From a virus, in IMG/VR virus record IMGVR_UViG_3300017726_000010, positions 1 to 48,585 of that record: 48,585 nt of DNA; one strand, 5' to 3'. Position numbers and translations under genes: made by a program. This document shows, one piece after another, positions 13,205-21,176 of this stretch. Below the pieces are notes generated by a model. That model was not told the DNA's origin, ran no database searches, and saw nothing but the letters and a program-made list of their open reading frames with translations. Position 1 is the first letter of the stretch; each line of letters opens with the position of its first letter.

Positions 13205-14752
13205 ATGCAAGAATTAAAGTTAGTTAAAAACCTGACTTTTGGCGAAACTGCCAGGGGTCAGGTATTAACTGGCGTTGAAAAACTTACTAATGCTGTAGGT
13301 TCAACGCTAGGAGCAAGTGGAAAATGTGTTATATTAGAAGATAACGAAGGTAAACCACAAATTACAAAAGATGGAGTTACTGTAGCTAACAGTATAACAT
13401 TAAGAGATCCATTGGAAAATATTGGAGCTACGCTAATTAAGCAAGCAGCTCAAAGAACAGTATCAGACGCAGGTGACGGAACAACCACTGCTACAGTATT
13501 AGCAAAAGCTATACTAGATGAAGCAGAGTCTCATTCTTTGTTAGATGATGAGAGAGTAATGAGAGAAGGTATAAACAAAGGCGTTGATAATGTTGTTAAA
13601 TACTTAAATAAAGTATCTAAAAAAGTAACAGGTAAAAAAATTGATCAGGTAGCTACTATATCGGCTAACAACGATAAAAAACTAGGGTCGATAATTGGGC
13701 AAGCGTTTAAAATGGTTGATGAAACTGGGGTTGTTATGATGGAAACAAATGAACAGCCAGAAACATCAGTAGAGTTAATAGAAGGAGTTCAATACGATCA
13801 ACCACTAAAAAATAACCACTTTATTACCAACAAAGAAAAAGGAACGGCTGAGTTAAATAATCCGCTAGTACTCATCGTTGAGTCACAAATACCCAACATA
13901 AGGAAAATTCAGTCGATCCTTGAATATATTATAAAAAATAATAAAAGCTTACTTATTATTGCAGATGTTGATCAACAAGTGGTTTCCGCGTTGGCAATGA
14001 ACAAGAAGAAGGGTAACATAAAGGTCAACATAGTAAGCGCACCAGTATATGGAATCAGCAAAAAAGATACATTATCAGATCTATGTGCTGTGACTGGTGC
14101 TACTCTTATTAACGAAGATCTAGGCGATGATATGGATTTAATACAACCAGAGCATTTAGGTTCATGTGTAAAATCTGTTACTAGCCATGAGGACACTATA
14201 ATACAAGTTGACACATCTGAAAAGCCAGAAGTTGAGGATCTAATAAAAATGTTAGAAAATCAAATAAAGAAAACAACTAATCCCAACATATTGGTTAGGC
14301 TTGAAAAAAGATTAGCTAAATTAAAAGCTAAAGTTGCAGTAATAAAAGTAGGGGCCAATTCTGAAATAGAACTAAAAGAAAAGCTTGATAGAGTTGAAGA
14401 TGCTATTTGTGCTACAAAAGCAGCGATTAAAGAAGGTATAGTACCAGGTGGTGGTATAGCTTTATTGAATGCTAGTAAAACACTAACACCAAAAAGTATA
14501 GGCGAAGAGGTATTGTATCAAGCAATACAAAGACCTTATAAGCTTATATTAGAAAACGCAGGAGTAAAAGAATATGTAGACCCAGACGAAGATGGTAGAG
14601 GTTTAGATGTTATTACTGGTACAAGCGTAGATATGGTAAAAGCAGGAATTATAGATCCTTTATTAGTTACAAAAAGTGCTTTAAAAAATGCAGCTTCTGT
14701 AGCTACTACCATATTATCAACTGATTGTGTAGTTAACAACATTAGAGTATGA
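13205..14752 (+). CDS. groEL: Phage-encoded GroEL chaperonin (HSP60), 515 aa
   Basis: Full-length group I chaperonin. Residues 30-60 carry the nucleotide-binding region (NAVGSTLGASGKCVILE, then ITKDGVTVA). GDGTTTATVLA lies near 90-100, and the VEDAICATKAAIKEGIVPGG block retains the catalytic Asp equivalent to E. coli Asp398. The apical domain (LIEGVQYDQPLKNNHFITN) aligns but has lost the usual RGYxSPYF pattern, and APGFG is replaced by APVYG. The C-terminal GGM tail is absent and the protein is about 30 residues shorter than bacterial GroEL. It overlaps groES by 4 nt. It probably folds phage virion proteins. Confidence 0.95.
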   Translation: MQELKLVKNLTFGETARGQVLTGVEKLTNAVGSTLGASGKCVILEDNEGKPQITKDGVTVANSITLRDPLENIGATLIKQAAQRTVSDAGDGTTTATVLAKAILDEAESHSLLDDERVMREGINKGVDNVVKYLNKVSKKVTGKKIDQVATISANNDKKLGSIIGQAFKMVDETGVVMMETNEQPETSVELIEGVQYDQPLKNNHFITNKEKGTAELNNPLVLIVESQIPNIRKIQSILEYIIKNNKSLLIIADVDQQVVSALAMNKKKGNIKVNIVSAPVYGISKKDTLSDLCAVTGATLINEDLGDDMDLIQPEHLGSCVKSVTSHEDTIIQVDTSEKPEVEDLIKMLENQIKKTTNPNILVRLEKRLAKLKAKVAVIKVGANSEIELKEKLDRVEDAICATKAAIKEGIVPGGGIALLNASKTLTPKSIGEEVLYQAIQRPYKLILENAGVKEYVDPDEDGRGLDVITGTSVDMVKAGIIDPLLVTKSALKNAASVATTILSTDCVVNNIRV

Positions 14753-15009
14753 AAGCGGTAGGTAAGTATATAGTTATAGATCCTATCAAAGAAGTTGATA
14801 CGACTACAAAAGGAGGTTTAATTCTAGCTGAAAAGCAAAGAGAAGATATAAGATACAGAAGAGCTAAGGTTGTAGAACCTGGCTCTGATGTAAAAGCGTT
14901 AAACAAAGGTGATGAAGTTTATTACGACAGGTCAGCGGGTTTTAACATAGAGATTAAAAAAGAAAACTATAAAGTCATTAAAGAACATGACGTTGTAATA
15001 ATACTGTAA
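14749..15009 (+). CDS. groES: Phage-encoded GroES co-chaperonin, 86 aa
   Basis: Matches the GroES fold: strand start VGKYIVIDPI, a mobile loop with the KGGLIL motif (GGIVL in bacteria), AKVVEPGSDV, KGDEVYYDRS and the closing KVIKEHDVVIIL. Length is slightly below the usual 95-97. The ATG overlaps the groEL stop (ATGA), giving groEL-groES order, opposite to the bacterial groES-groEL order. Partner of the adjacent GroEL. Confidence 0.92.
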   Translation: MKAVGKYIVIDPIKEVDTTTKGGLILAEKQREDIRYRRAKVVEPGSDVKALNKGDEVYYDRSAGFNIEIKKENYKVIKEHDVVIIL

Positions 15010-15020
15010 AAAAAAAAGAT

Positions 15021-15752
15021 ATGCCAAGAAAAGATGTAGAAAGAATGCAAAGGACTGTTGGGAAATTAAAAAATCCACAACCAGAAATGGGAATGCCTGA
15101 TCAAATGGAATCTAGACCTATAGCTGATATGTCTTCGGCTAATACAATGAAAACAGGCTCTATAAGAAAGGTTGCAATGCCTGAAAAGACACAACCTGAA
15201 CTTGCTAAGGATTATGAAATGTCTAAAAGAGCTAGAAAAAAGAATCCAACTTTAAATGAAGCTACAACGGCTGTTAAATTAGGTATTAATAAAACTGCTC
15301 AAGAAGCAGCATCTATTACTAAAGTTAAAATAGCTGATAAAGCGAGAGAAATATTTGCTCCTAACACAACTGTAAAGAGAGAATATGCTGATCCAACTAG
15401 AGTTACCTTAAGCGATGGATCTAAATTAGGTGACAAGAAGACTGTACAGAAATTAGACAAAGATGGAACAGTTTTAAAAACTAAAACAAAACAAGTTGTT
15501 TCTAAAGTTCCTGGTAAGCCTGGTACATTTGGCGAGAATATATCAGGTGTAGTTTCTATAAATAAAAGTAAAAGAAGTAAGTATGCTGATGAAGGAATTG
15601 AAGGTTTTACAAATAAAAGAACTAGATATAGAAAAACAAAATCAAAAGCAAAACAAAAGGAAGGTTTAAAACATTTTGGAAATGTTGTTGGAATGACTGG
15701 AGGATTTGTTGGTAGTCTTGCTGCTCTAATAGGATTAAACGGAGGTAAGTAA
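15021..15752 (+). CDS. Basic, mostly disordered hypothetical protein, 243 aa
   Basis: A Lys/Thr-rich protein with few hydrophobic residues except a C-terminal segment (GNVVGMTGGFVGSLAALIGL) that resembles a membrane-interacting or fusion-like helix. The body has strand-turn repeats (RVTLSDGSKLGDKK). Possibly a virion-associated or DNA-binding protein. It starts 12 nt after groES; no family recognised. Confidence 0.65.
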   Translation: MPRKDVERMQRTVGKLKNPQPEMGMPDQMESRPIADMSSANTMKTGSIRKVAMPEKTQPELAKDYEMSKRARKKNPTLNEATTAVKLGINKTAQEAASITKVKIADKAREIFAPNTTVKREYADPTRVTLSDGSKLGDKKTVQKLDKDGTVLKTKTKQVVSKVPGKPGTFGENISGVVSINKSKRSKYADEGIEGFTNKRTRYRKTKSKAKQKEGLKHFGNVVGMTGGFVGSLAALIGLNGGK

Positions 15753-15761
15753 TAAACAATA

Positions 15762-16205
15762 ATGTTAAGATTAACTTCTTCAGATTTAAAGGAAATAGGT
15801 TTATTAAAACATTACAGGATCATAAGAAAATGGGCTTGTAAAAACAACAATTTAAACGATGCTGACTTAGAGTTACTGATTTATTTAGATTCTATTGAGC
15901 ATTTTAACAAAGATGATTTTAAAAGAGGTACATATTCTTATAGCTGGGATAACAGACGCTGGAACAGATTATTGAAACAAGGGTGGATTATAGTGTGGAG
16001 AGAAAGAAATCGCACAACCCAAAAATATCATATATATAAAGTTTCCTTAAAGTGTAAACAGCTAATAAGTAGAATGTATCGTATCATGTTAGGTGAAGAA
16101 GATATAGTTAAAGGTAAAATAGATAAAAGTAATAAATATATTCATAAAGTAATCTCTAAATCTATAGATTACTTAAATAAAGATAAAACAAGAGGATATG
16201 TCTAA
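15762..16205 (+). CDS. Winged-helix-like DNA-binding protein, 147 aa
   Basis: The order of helices and a two-strand wing fits a MarR-type winged helix: LTSSDLKEIGLLKHYRIIRK; a helix pair NDADLELLIYLDSIEHF; a turn with WDNRRWNRLLKQGWIIVWRE; then strand QKYHIYKVS. It could be a late transcription regulator, though winged-helix folds also occur in terminase small subunits. It is basic and without membrane segments. Its 3' end overlaps the next gene by 8 nt. Confidence 0.6.
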   Translation: MLRLTSSDLKEIGLLKHYRIIRKWACKNNNLNDADLELLIYLDSIEHFNKDDFKRGTYSYSWDNRRWNRLLKQGWIIVWRERNRTTQKYHIYKVSLKCKQLISRMYRIMLGEEDIVKGKIDKSNKYIHKVISKSIDYLNKDKTRGYV

Positions 16206-18036
16206 ATTAAGCAAAAAAAACAGACAAGTTAGAAAACAAGCACCGACTAAAGCGGTAGGGGCAATAGCTGCCGTAGGAGCAAAAGTTCTACCTGCCATAG
16301 CTAAATTTGCTGCTAGTAATCCAGAGGCTACTAAAAAGGCTGGCGGTCTTATTAAAAATATGATTGCTAAAAAAAATAACAAAGAAGAGGTTGCTCAATC
16401 TGGATCTGCTGATCCTAAAATTAATTCTAGCAGCGGCTCTTTTGGTGCTTATCAACCTTTAGCAGCCCCAATGTCTCCATTTGCTAAAATAACTAATATA
16501 GACGCTAAAGCTTTAAATCACGATGTAGTAGGTTCTAATATGAAAGTTAGTGGATCTTTAAGTGATCCTACAAGAAACGTTCCAAACACTGCAGTAGGCG
16601 CTGTAACTGCAACAAAACAAAATAGCGCTGTAATTGATGGAACTACTTATACTACTAGTGAGAGTACAGCAAGCGTTAATCCATCAACTGGAAACATGTC
16701 TAAGCCACCTGCTAGTAACAGTAATAAATCAAAACCTACTAGCGATGGTAAAAGCACATCTAACCCAAATAATGCTAAAAATGCTGTTGAAAGTTCTAAA
16801 TCTACTAGTGATGGTGTAAATACTAAGTTTAATCCTAATTTAATAGGTAAAGATACTCAATATGGTATAAACCATAAGCCTTACTGGGAAGATGTGTCTA
16901 AAGATCCAAATAAGCCAAAGTGGAAAAAAAGAAATATAATAATTGTACGTGACGTTGAAGGCGAGATAAAAAAAGGAAAGAAAATTAGTCGTACTAATCC
17001 TTTTGGTAAGCCTGAAGCTAAGCCCGCAAATAACCCTCCACCAAAGTCAACGAATAATCCTGCGCCAGTTAAACCTGATCTAAACAAGAAGACATCTAAT
17101 ACAGACCCAGGTGCACAAGGATACCTCAAAATTAGTAATCCTTTATTTCAAGAAGGCTACAATAATAAAGGTAAGTGGTTTCCAGGATTAAACAATGCTG
17201 TTAATAAAAGAACAGAAATGAGAGAAAAGGGTGATGAAGTTGGCGAAGCTCATTATCAAGCTATAATAGACAAACTCAGAAGTGCAACTGATCTTAATAA
17301 AACTCAGAATAATTCTAAACAAAAAAAATCTGAATATTTAGGAGAGTTTGATCAAAGTGGTGTTCAAGTAAGTAGTAGAAAAGGAGACGCTGGTAATACA
17401 AAAAGCATTCACAAAACTCACTCAGGTGGTAACACAAACATAGTATCTTCTAAAACTAGTAATAATACTAAAGCTGTAAAACCATCTATTAGCTCAAATG
17501 TTAAAGGAAATACGAGCAATGTTAAGGATGTTAATAAGCCTGAGATAATAACTAATAAAAACGGTACTTTTAGAAGAGTTAAAGGCGCGGACAATGTTGT
17601 AACAAGCTTTGAAAAGATTTCTTCTTTGGGTGGTGATAATGTTTTCAATATACCAAAAAAGAAAAAAGCTGATTTTTCAAACTTTGCAGGAATTTCACCT
17701 TTTGATCCTAATAAAAAGCTTGATGTACAAAGCGGATTAAGTAAAAATCCTGGAACAACATCTACTGCTAACATTGCTAGTGGACAAGAAGTACAACTTA
17801 ATCCAGCTGCTCCAAAACCTAAGACAGAGGGTAACAAGCCTAAGCAATCACCAGAACCAACTGGTGGAAAAGGAGTGAAAAAAGTTAAAAAAGACCTTTT
17901 CAAAGAAAGAAAAAAGTCTGATAAAAAGTCAAAAACTACAAAAACAAAAAAGAGCACAAAGAACAATAAAAATAGAAGAAGTAATAATGGTATTGTTAAA
18001 GTAGGTAAAAACCCTTTATTCTCAAGTAAAAAATAA
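16198..18036 (+). CDS. Disordered Ser/Asn/Lys-rich protein, 612 aa
   Basis: After a basic start and an Ala-rich hydrophobic segment (AVGAIAAVGAKVLPAIAKFA), the protein is long, low complexity and Ser/Thr/Asn/Pro/Lys-rich with a very basic C-terminus (KKSTKNNKNRRSNNG). It contains SKPTSDGKSTSN-type repeats and short Trp-containing islands (PYWEDVSKDPNKPKWKK). It lacks any catalytic motif. It could be an ejected or internal virion protein, or an assembly scaffold. The 229-aa frame on the opposite strand is a shadow. Confidence 0.6.
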   Translation: MSKLSKKNRQVRKQAPTKAVGAIAAVGAKVLPAIAKFAASNPEATKKAGGLIKNMIAKKNNKEEVAQSGSADPKINSSSGSFGAYQPLAAPMSPFAKITNIDAKALNHDVVGSNMKVSGSLSDPTRNVPNTAVGAVTATKQNSAVIDGTTYTTSESTASVNPSTGNMSKPPASNSNKSKPTSDGKSTSNPNNAKNAVESSKSTSDGVNTKFNPNLIGKDTQYGINHKPYWEDVSKDPNKPKWKKRNIIIVRDVEGEIKKGKKISRTNPFGKPEAKPANNPPPKSTNNPAPVKPDLNKKTSNTDPGAQGYLKISNPLFQEGYNNKGKWFPGLNNAVNKRTEMREKGDEVGEAHYQAIIDKLRSATDLNKTQNNSKQKKSEYLGEFDQSGVQVSSRKGDAGNTKSIHKTHSGGNTNIVSSKTSNNTKAVKPSISSNVKGNTSNVKDVNKPEIITNKNGTFRRVKGADNVVTSFEKISSLGGDNVFNIPKKKKADFSNFAGISPFDPNKKLDVQSGLSKNPGTTSTANIASGQEVQLNPAAPKPKTEGNKPKQSPEPTGGKGVKKVKKDLFKERKKSDKKSKTTKTKKSTKNNKNRRSNNGIVKVGKNPLFSSKK

Positions 18037-18040
18037 AGAT

Positions 18041-18481
18041 ATGTCATATAAAATGAAAAAATTACCAGCACCTGGTAGATATAATCAAAAAGGTGAAGAG
18101 TCACCAAATAAATTCATAGGAAAAGCTATTCAAGGAACAGTTGGCCTTATAAAAGGTTTTGCTGATAAAGACTTAAAGGGACAAGGTTTTAAAGCTAGAG
18201 CTGGTAACGCTCTAAAAACAAGTGCTAACGCTGTTCTTGGTACTGACGTTTTTGAAACTCAAGATATGCAAGCTGCCAATGAAAGTGGTGGTGGAAGTGA
18301 AGAGCTTACAGCAGCTGTAGAAGAGTTATCTGAAAAGGTTGATAAAAACGCATATGACATTAGCACATTAGGTTCAGGTGCGGGATCTGGATTAACTTAT
18401 AAAGGAAAAATATACGACAAAGAAGCTGAAGCTAAATCTTCTGGGCCTCTTGCTAAAACAGGTTGTTCTAAAAAATATTAA
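18041..18481 (+). CDS. Hypothetical protein with coiled coil, 146 aa
   Basis: A basic N-terminal half is followed by a Gly/Ser linker, a predicted short coiled coil (EELTAAVEELSEKVDKNAYD) and a compact C-terminus with one Cys. The start is 5 nt after the preceding stop. A trimerising structural protein is possible; unrecognised. Confidence 0.6.
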   Translation: MSYKMKKLPAPGRYNQKGEESPNKFIGKAIQGTVGLIKGFADKDLKGQGFKARAGNALKTSANAVLGTDVFETQDMQAANESGGGSEELTAAVEELSEKVDKNAYDISTLGSGAGSGLTYKGKIYDKEAEAKSSGPLAKTGCSKKY

Positions 18482-18498
18482 TAAATAAAAACTAAATT

Positions 18499-18654
18499 AT
18501 GAAAAAGTCATACGAGTGTGTTACTCAAGCATGCCACATCCCTGAAGATAAAAATATGAAAAAGATGGGCGATTCTTGCTCTTTACCTGGGTTTTCAATT
18601 GAAGCTCCTGAATACAAAGGTAACGCAGCTTTAAACGCTCAAAGAGTTAAATAA
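18499..18654 (+). CDS. Cys-containing small protein, 51 aa
   Basis: ATG at 18499, TAA ending at 18654. The product begins MKKSYECVTQACHIPEDKNM and has three Cys and one His within the first 30 residues, compatible with a small zinc-binding or disulfide-stabilised fold. The stop shares one base with the start of the next gene (TAATG). It has no signal peptide. Function unknown. Confidence 0.6.
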   Translation: MKKSYECVTQACHIPEDKNMKKMGDSCSLPGFSIEAPEYKGNAALNAQRVK

Positions 18655-18812
18655 TGGGCATAGAGGACATAAAGTTATATTGTTTAAATATAACATCGGC
18701 TACCATAGTGGGACTAGGTTGGCTTGAGCCTGTGTTGTCTATACTACTATTATTAGTAACTATTGGGTACACTACTAACAAGTGGTACTTAATGAATAAA
18801 GGTAAAAGATGA
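18654..18812 (+). CDS. Small membrane protein, holin candidate, 52 aa
   Basis: The product begins MGIEDIKLYCLNITSATIVG and contains a hydrophobic middle including LEPVLSILLLLVTIGYTT, followed by a basic tail (NKWYLMNKGKR). One strong and one weaker membrane segment are predicted by eye. It is coupled by 4 nt (ATGA) to the amidase gene, the usual place for a holin or pinholin. Two other membrane proteins nearby compete for that role, so the assignment is tentative. Confidence 0.6.
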   Translation: MGIEDIKLYCLNITSATIVGLGWLEPVLSILLLLVTIGYTTNKWYLMNKGKR

Positions 18813-19222
18813 GAAGCATAAACGAAATTATTATACATTGCTCTGCTACTAGAGAAGGTCAAGATATATCAGTTGATACTATTAAAAAATGGCACGTTGA
18901 AGGTAGAGGTTGGTCAGACATAGGCTATCATTTCTATATTGATATAAATGGTAAAATATGGAAAGGAAGAGATATAGATCGATCAGGGGCTCATTGTAAA
19001 AATCACAATAGAAATTCAATAGGGGTGTGTTATTGCGGAGGCGTAGAGGCTGACGGTAAAACACCAAAAGACACAAGAACAGAAGCGCAAAAAGAAAGTC
19101 TATTACATGTGTTGAAAACATTAATGGCTATGTTCCCGCTTGCTACTATTTATTCACACAATGAGTTTGCTAATAAAGCATGCCCATCATTTGACGCAAC
19201 TAATGAGTACAAAGATCTCTGA
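18809..19222 (+). CDS. N-acetylmuramoyl-L-alanine amidase (T7-lysozyme-type endolysin), 137 aa
   Basis: Amidase_2 family. IIIHCSAT at residues 7-14 gives zinc ligand His10. WSDIGYHFYI near 35-44 holds the conserved Tyr40. SHNEFANKACPSFDA near 116-130 gives His117, Lys123 and Cys125, matching His17, Tyr46, His122, Lys128 and Cys130 of T7 lysozyme. The domain is complete without a wall-binding extension. It cleaves the amide bond between the muramoyl sugar and the L-Ala of peptidoglycan. T7 lysozyme also inhibits T7 RNA polymerase, but nothing here tests that. It sits in a lysis cluster between membrane proteins. Confidence 0.93.
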   Translation: MRSINEIIIHCSATREGQDISVDTIKKWHVEGRGWSDIGYHFYIDINGKIWKGRDIDRSGAHCKNHNRNSIGVCYCGGVEADGKTPKDTRTEAQKESLLHVLKTLMAMFPLATIYSHNEFANKACPSFDATNEYKDL

Positions 19223-19616
19223 AAACACAAACATACAACTTGACTTAAAAACTGTTATAGCTATAATATCAATTACAGCATCTTTTGTTGGTATGTATTA
19301 TACATTACAAGCAGATATTGAAGAAGCTAAAACATTACCGCCAACTGAAGTTACACGATTAGAATACGAACTAAAAGAAAAGTGGAACGAGGAAATGATA
19401 ATGTCTCTAAAAGAAAGTGTTGAAGTAATGCAACAAGAGGTTGATATACTTAGTGAAGAGGTTAAGATAACGTCTACTATGATACAAGACGGTACTGAGG
19501 CAGATAGCAAGCTAGACGAGCTAAACAAGCAGTTGGAAGAATTAAGAAATAAAAAACCTAACACTAGAGTTATAGTTAAAGAGGTTAAAGTAGATAAAAA
19601 AGGTAGAAAATTATAA
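19203..19616 (+). CDS. Membrane-anchored coiled-coil protein, spanin-like, 137 aa
   Basis: The ATG at 19203 (MSTKISENTNIQLDLK) is chosen over the longer frame from 19140, which lies wholly inside the amidase gene. A single membrane segment (TVIAIISITASFVGMYYTL, about 14-32) is followed by a charged, heptad-rich helix to about residue 120 and a basic end. That matches an inner-membrane spanin (Rz-like) or a long structural holin accessory. It overlaps the amidase by 20 nt and meets the next gene at one shared base. Role is inferred from layout. Confidence 0.65.
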   Translation: MSTKISENTNIQLDLKTVIAIISITASFVGMYYTLQADIEEAKTLPPTEVTRLEYELKEKWNEEMIMSLKESVEVMQQEVDILSEEVKITSTMIQDGTEADSKLDELNKQLEELRNKKPNTRVIVKEVKVDKKGRKL

Positions 19617-19852
19617 TGAAAGAAGTACTAGAGCTAATAAGAGAATTTGGATTATCGCTAGTAATAGCAGTGGCAGCTTCATACGCTTTATATAAGTTTT
19701 TCTTTTTTAGTATTAGAGAGGTTAAAACAACTTTTGAAAAAAGGCACGAGACTATGGCTAAAAACATGGAGGAGGTTAAAGTTGGTTTAGCTGAAATAAA
19801 ATCAGACTTAAAAGTTTTAGTAGAATTTTTAAAATCATATAAAAAATCATAA
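19616..19852 (+). CDS. Small holin-like membrane protein (BhlA/UviB type), 78 aa
   Basis: One N-terminal membrane segment (FGLSLVIAVAASYALYKFFF, residues about 10-30) is followed by a charged amphipathic helix (EKRHETMAKNMEEVKVGLAE). This is the pattern of BhlA/UviB-type holins and of small phage membrane accessories. It directly follows the spanin-like gene. Holin function is probable but there are two other holin candidates. Confidence 0.6.
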   Translation: MKEVLELIREFGLSLVIAVAASYALYKFFFFSIREVKTTFEKRHETMAKNMEEVKVGLAEIKSDLKVLVEFLKSYKKS

Positions 19853-19854
19853 TC

Positions 19855-19998
19855 ATGAGTGGAAGTCCGTTTCAAAGAGCAAAAAATTCCTGTTGGCCTG
19901 GATATAGAGCTGAAGGTAAAAAGAAATCGCCTAGTGGTAAAAAAACTAAGAGTGGAAAACCTAAGATGGTTAACAACTGCGTTAAAATAAAACAATAA
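19855..19998 (+). CDS. Short basic protein, 47 aa
   Basis: ATG at 19855, TAA at 19996-19998. The product begins MSGSPFQRAKNSCWPGYRAE, then a Lys-rich tail ending NNCVKIKQ with a second Cys. A short Cys-Pro-Gly-rich head with a basic tail recurs in marine phages. Function unknown. The stop shares one base with the next ATG. Confidence 0.55.
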   Translation: MSGSPFQRAKNSCWPGYRAEGKKKSPSGKKTKSGKPKMVNNCVKIKQ

Positions 19999-20282
19999 TG
20001 TATACTCAGCCAAGTAGTCCTTTTCCTAAAAAAGGTAAAATAAGAAAAACTACAAAAGGTAAGGGAAGAAACTTTAGAACAACTGAGGAGGGTGCTGGAA
20101 TGACTTCTAAGGGAGTTAAAGAATATAGAAAGAAAAACCCAGGTAGTAAACTTAAAACTGCTGTAACTGGAAAAGTTAAACCAGGTAGTAAAGCAGCTAA
20201 AAGAAGAAAATCATTTTGTGCTAGATCAAAAGGTTGGACAGGTGAAAGAGGTAAAGCCGCTAGACGTAGGTGGAAATGTTAA
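19998..20282 (+). CDS. DUF6321-like basic protein, 94 aa
   Basis: The core GMTSKGVKEYRKKNPGSKLK, the following TAVTGKVKPGSKAAKRRKSF and the final ARRRWKC are the conserved pattern of a short phage protein family (I recall it as DUF6321). It is very basic with two Cys. The family is common in marine phages and its function is unknown; nucleic-acid binding is plausible. Confidence 0.75.
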   Translation: MYTQPSSPFPKKGKIRKTTKGKGRNFRTTEEGAGMTSKGVKEYRKKNPGSKLKTAVTGKVKPGSKAAKRRKSFCARSKGWTGERGKAARRRWKC

Positions 20283-20292
20283 AAAATATATT

Positions 20293-20520
20293 ATGTGGAA
20301 ATTAACAAAACAATATTTAAAAGATGTTTGGTCTTTACTTTGGAGTAAAACTAGCATAGACGAAAAAGCATTAGCTACTTTAAAAGAGATTAAGAAAAGA
20401 TATAAACTTACAGCTAAAGAATTAAATGACGTTGCTAAAGCTATAAAAGAAGTAGGTAATCAAATAGGGGATATTGACGATGCTGTAAAAGGTAAAGCTA
20501 GAAAAGGTAGAAAAAAATAA
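20293..20520 (+). CDS. Hypothetical helical protein, 75 aa
   Basis: Start chosen at ATG 20293 (MWKLTKQYLKDVWSLLWSKT), after an A/T-only leader; the longer frame from 20218 overlaps the DUF6321-like gene throughout. The protein is an amphipathic helix-rich basic chain (KRYKLTAKELNDVAKAIKEV) ending in Lys/Arg/Gly. Function unknown. Confidence 0.6.
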   Translation: MWKLTKQYLKDVWSLLWSKTSIDEKALATLKEIKKRYKLTAKELNDVAKAIKEVGNQIGDIDDAVKGKARKGRKK

Positions 20521-20521
20521 A

Positions 20522-20830
20522 ATGGCATTTAAAATAAAACCACCTTACGAAATAGACAACACACCTGTTTACTTAACTAAAGAAACAGAAGATGTGTTAG
20601 GAAGAGCTAACAAGTCTGGAAGTATAAGTTTAAACTGTGAGGTTACAGATCCTAAATTGATAAAAAAAGTTTGTGATCACGAAAAAGTACATTTAGATCA
20701 AATAGAAAGAGGTGATTTAACTTACGACGATGATTACGTCGTGTGGAAAGGTAAGAAATATTCAAGAGCTGAAATGAAAGAAGGCTGCAAGTCTTTACCA
20801 TGGGAAAAAGAAGCTTACGATAAAGAATAA
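20522..20830 (+). CDS. HExxH zinc metallopeptidase-like protein, 102 aa
   Basis: CDHEKVHLDQ places HEKVH at residues 53-57, a canonical HExxH zinc site, and Glu95/Glu97 in PWEKEAYD near the end could be the third ligand, as in gluzincins. The small size suggests a minimal or DUF4157-like peptidase, or a non-catalytic relative. Its position between lysis genes and holin suggests a lysis or virion-maturation protease (inference). Two Cys (39, 89) add possible structural stability. Confidence 0.65.
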   Translation: MAFKIKPPYEIDNTPVYLTKETEDVLGRANKSGSISLNCEVTDPKLIKKVCDHEKVHLDQIERGDLTYDDDYVVWKGKKYSRAEMKEGCKSLPWEKEAYDKE

Positions 20831-20834
20831 TAAA

Positions 20835-21176
20835 ATGGAAGTATTTAACAAACCCCCTAAAAGAAAAAAAATAAAAACTAAAGGTAACTTTAATAGAACC
20901 ACAAAGCAAAAAGACAAACATCAAAAGACTAAAACAAACCCAGGTGTTTGGAATGCTTTTAAAAAATGTTTTGGACTTACGGCAGATGGAGGTTCTTGTG
21001 GAAGCGGAGCAGAAAACCCTATCACTTTTAATGCTGGGTTTAGATCTTTACCTCCAGATGTTCAAAGTCAAATAGATCCTGAAGGAAAGGCGGATAAAGC
21101 TCCTGCTACTTATAAGCAAGAGCAAGGTAAAGCCCCTATGTTAAGAAATTGTGGAAGTTCTAGATACAAGAAGTGA
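20835..21176 (+). CDS. Basic hypothetical protein, 113 aa
   Basis: A basic N-terminus (about 40 residues, Lys-rich) leads to a Gly/Cys/Pro-containing middle (GGSCGSGAENPITFNAGFRS) and a short C-terminus. There is no membrane segment. The 3' end overlaps the 3TM holin gene by 4 nt. Unrecognised. Confidence 0.6.
   Translation: MEVFNKPPKRKKIKTKGNFNRTTKQKDKHQKTKTNPGVWNAFKKCFGLTADGGSCGSGAENPITFNAGFRSLPPDVQSQIDPEGKADKAPATYKQEQGKAPMLRNCGSSRYKK

Noticed and set aside
17418-18107. 229-aa minus-strand ORF
   Set aside because: It lies wholly opposite the 16198-18036 gene, has the low-complexity composition of its complement, and no regulatory context.
19140-19202. Upstream start for the spanin-like gene
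   Set aside because: The extra 21 residues overlap the amidase in another frame and would bury the membrane-segment topology; ATG at 19203 fits spacing.
20218-20292. Upstream start for the 75-aa helical protein
   Set aside because: The added part lies inside the DUF6321-like gene and has unrelated composition.
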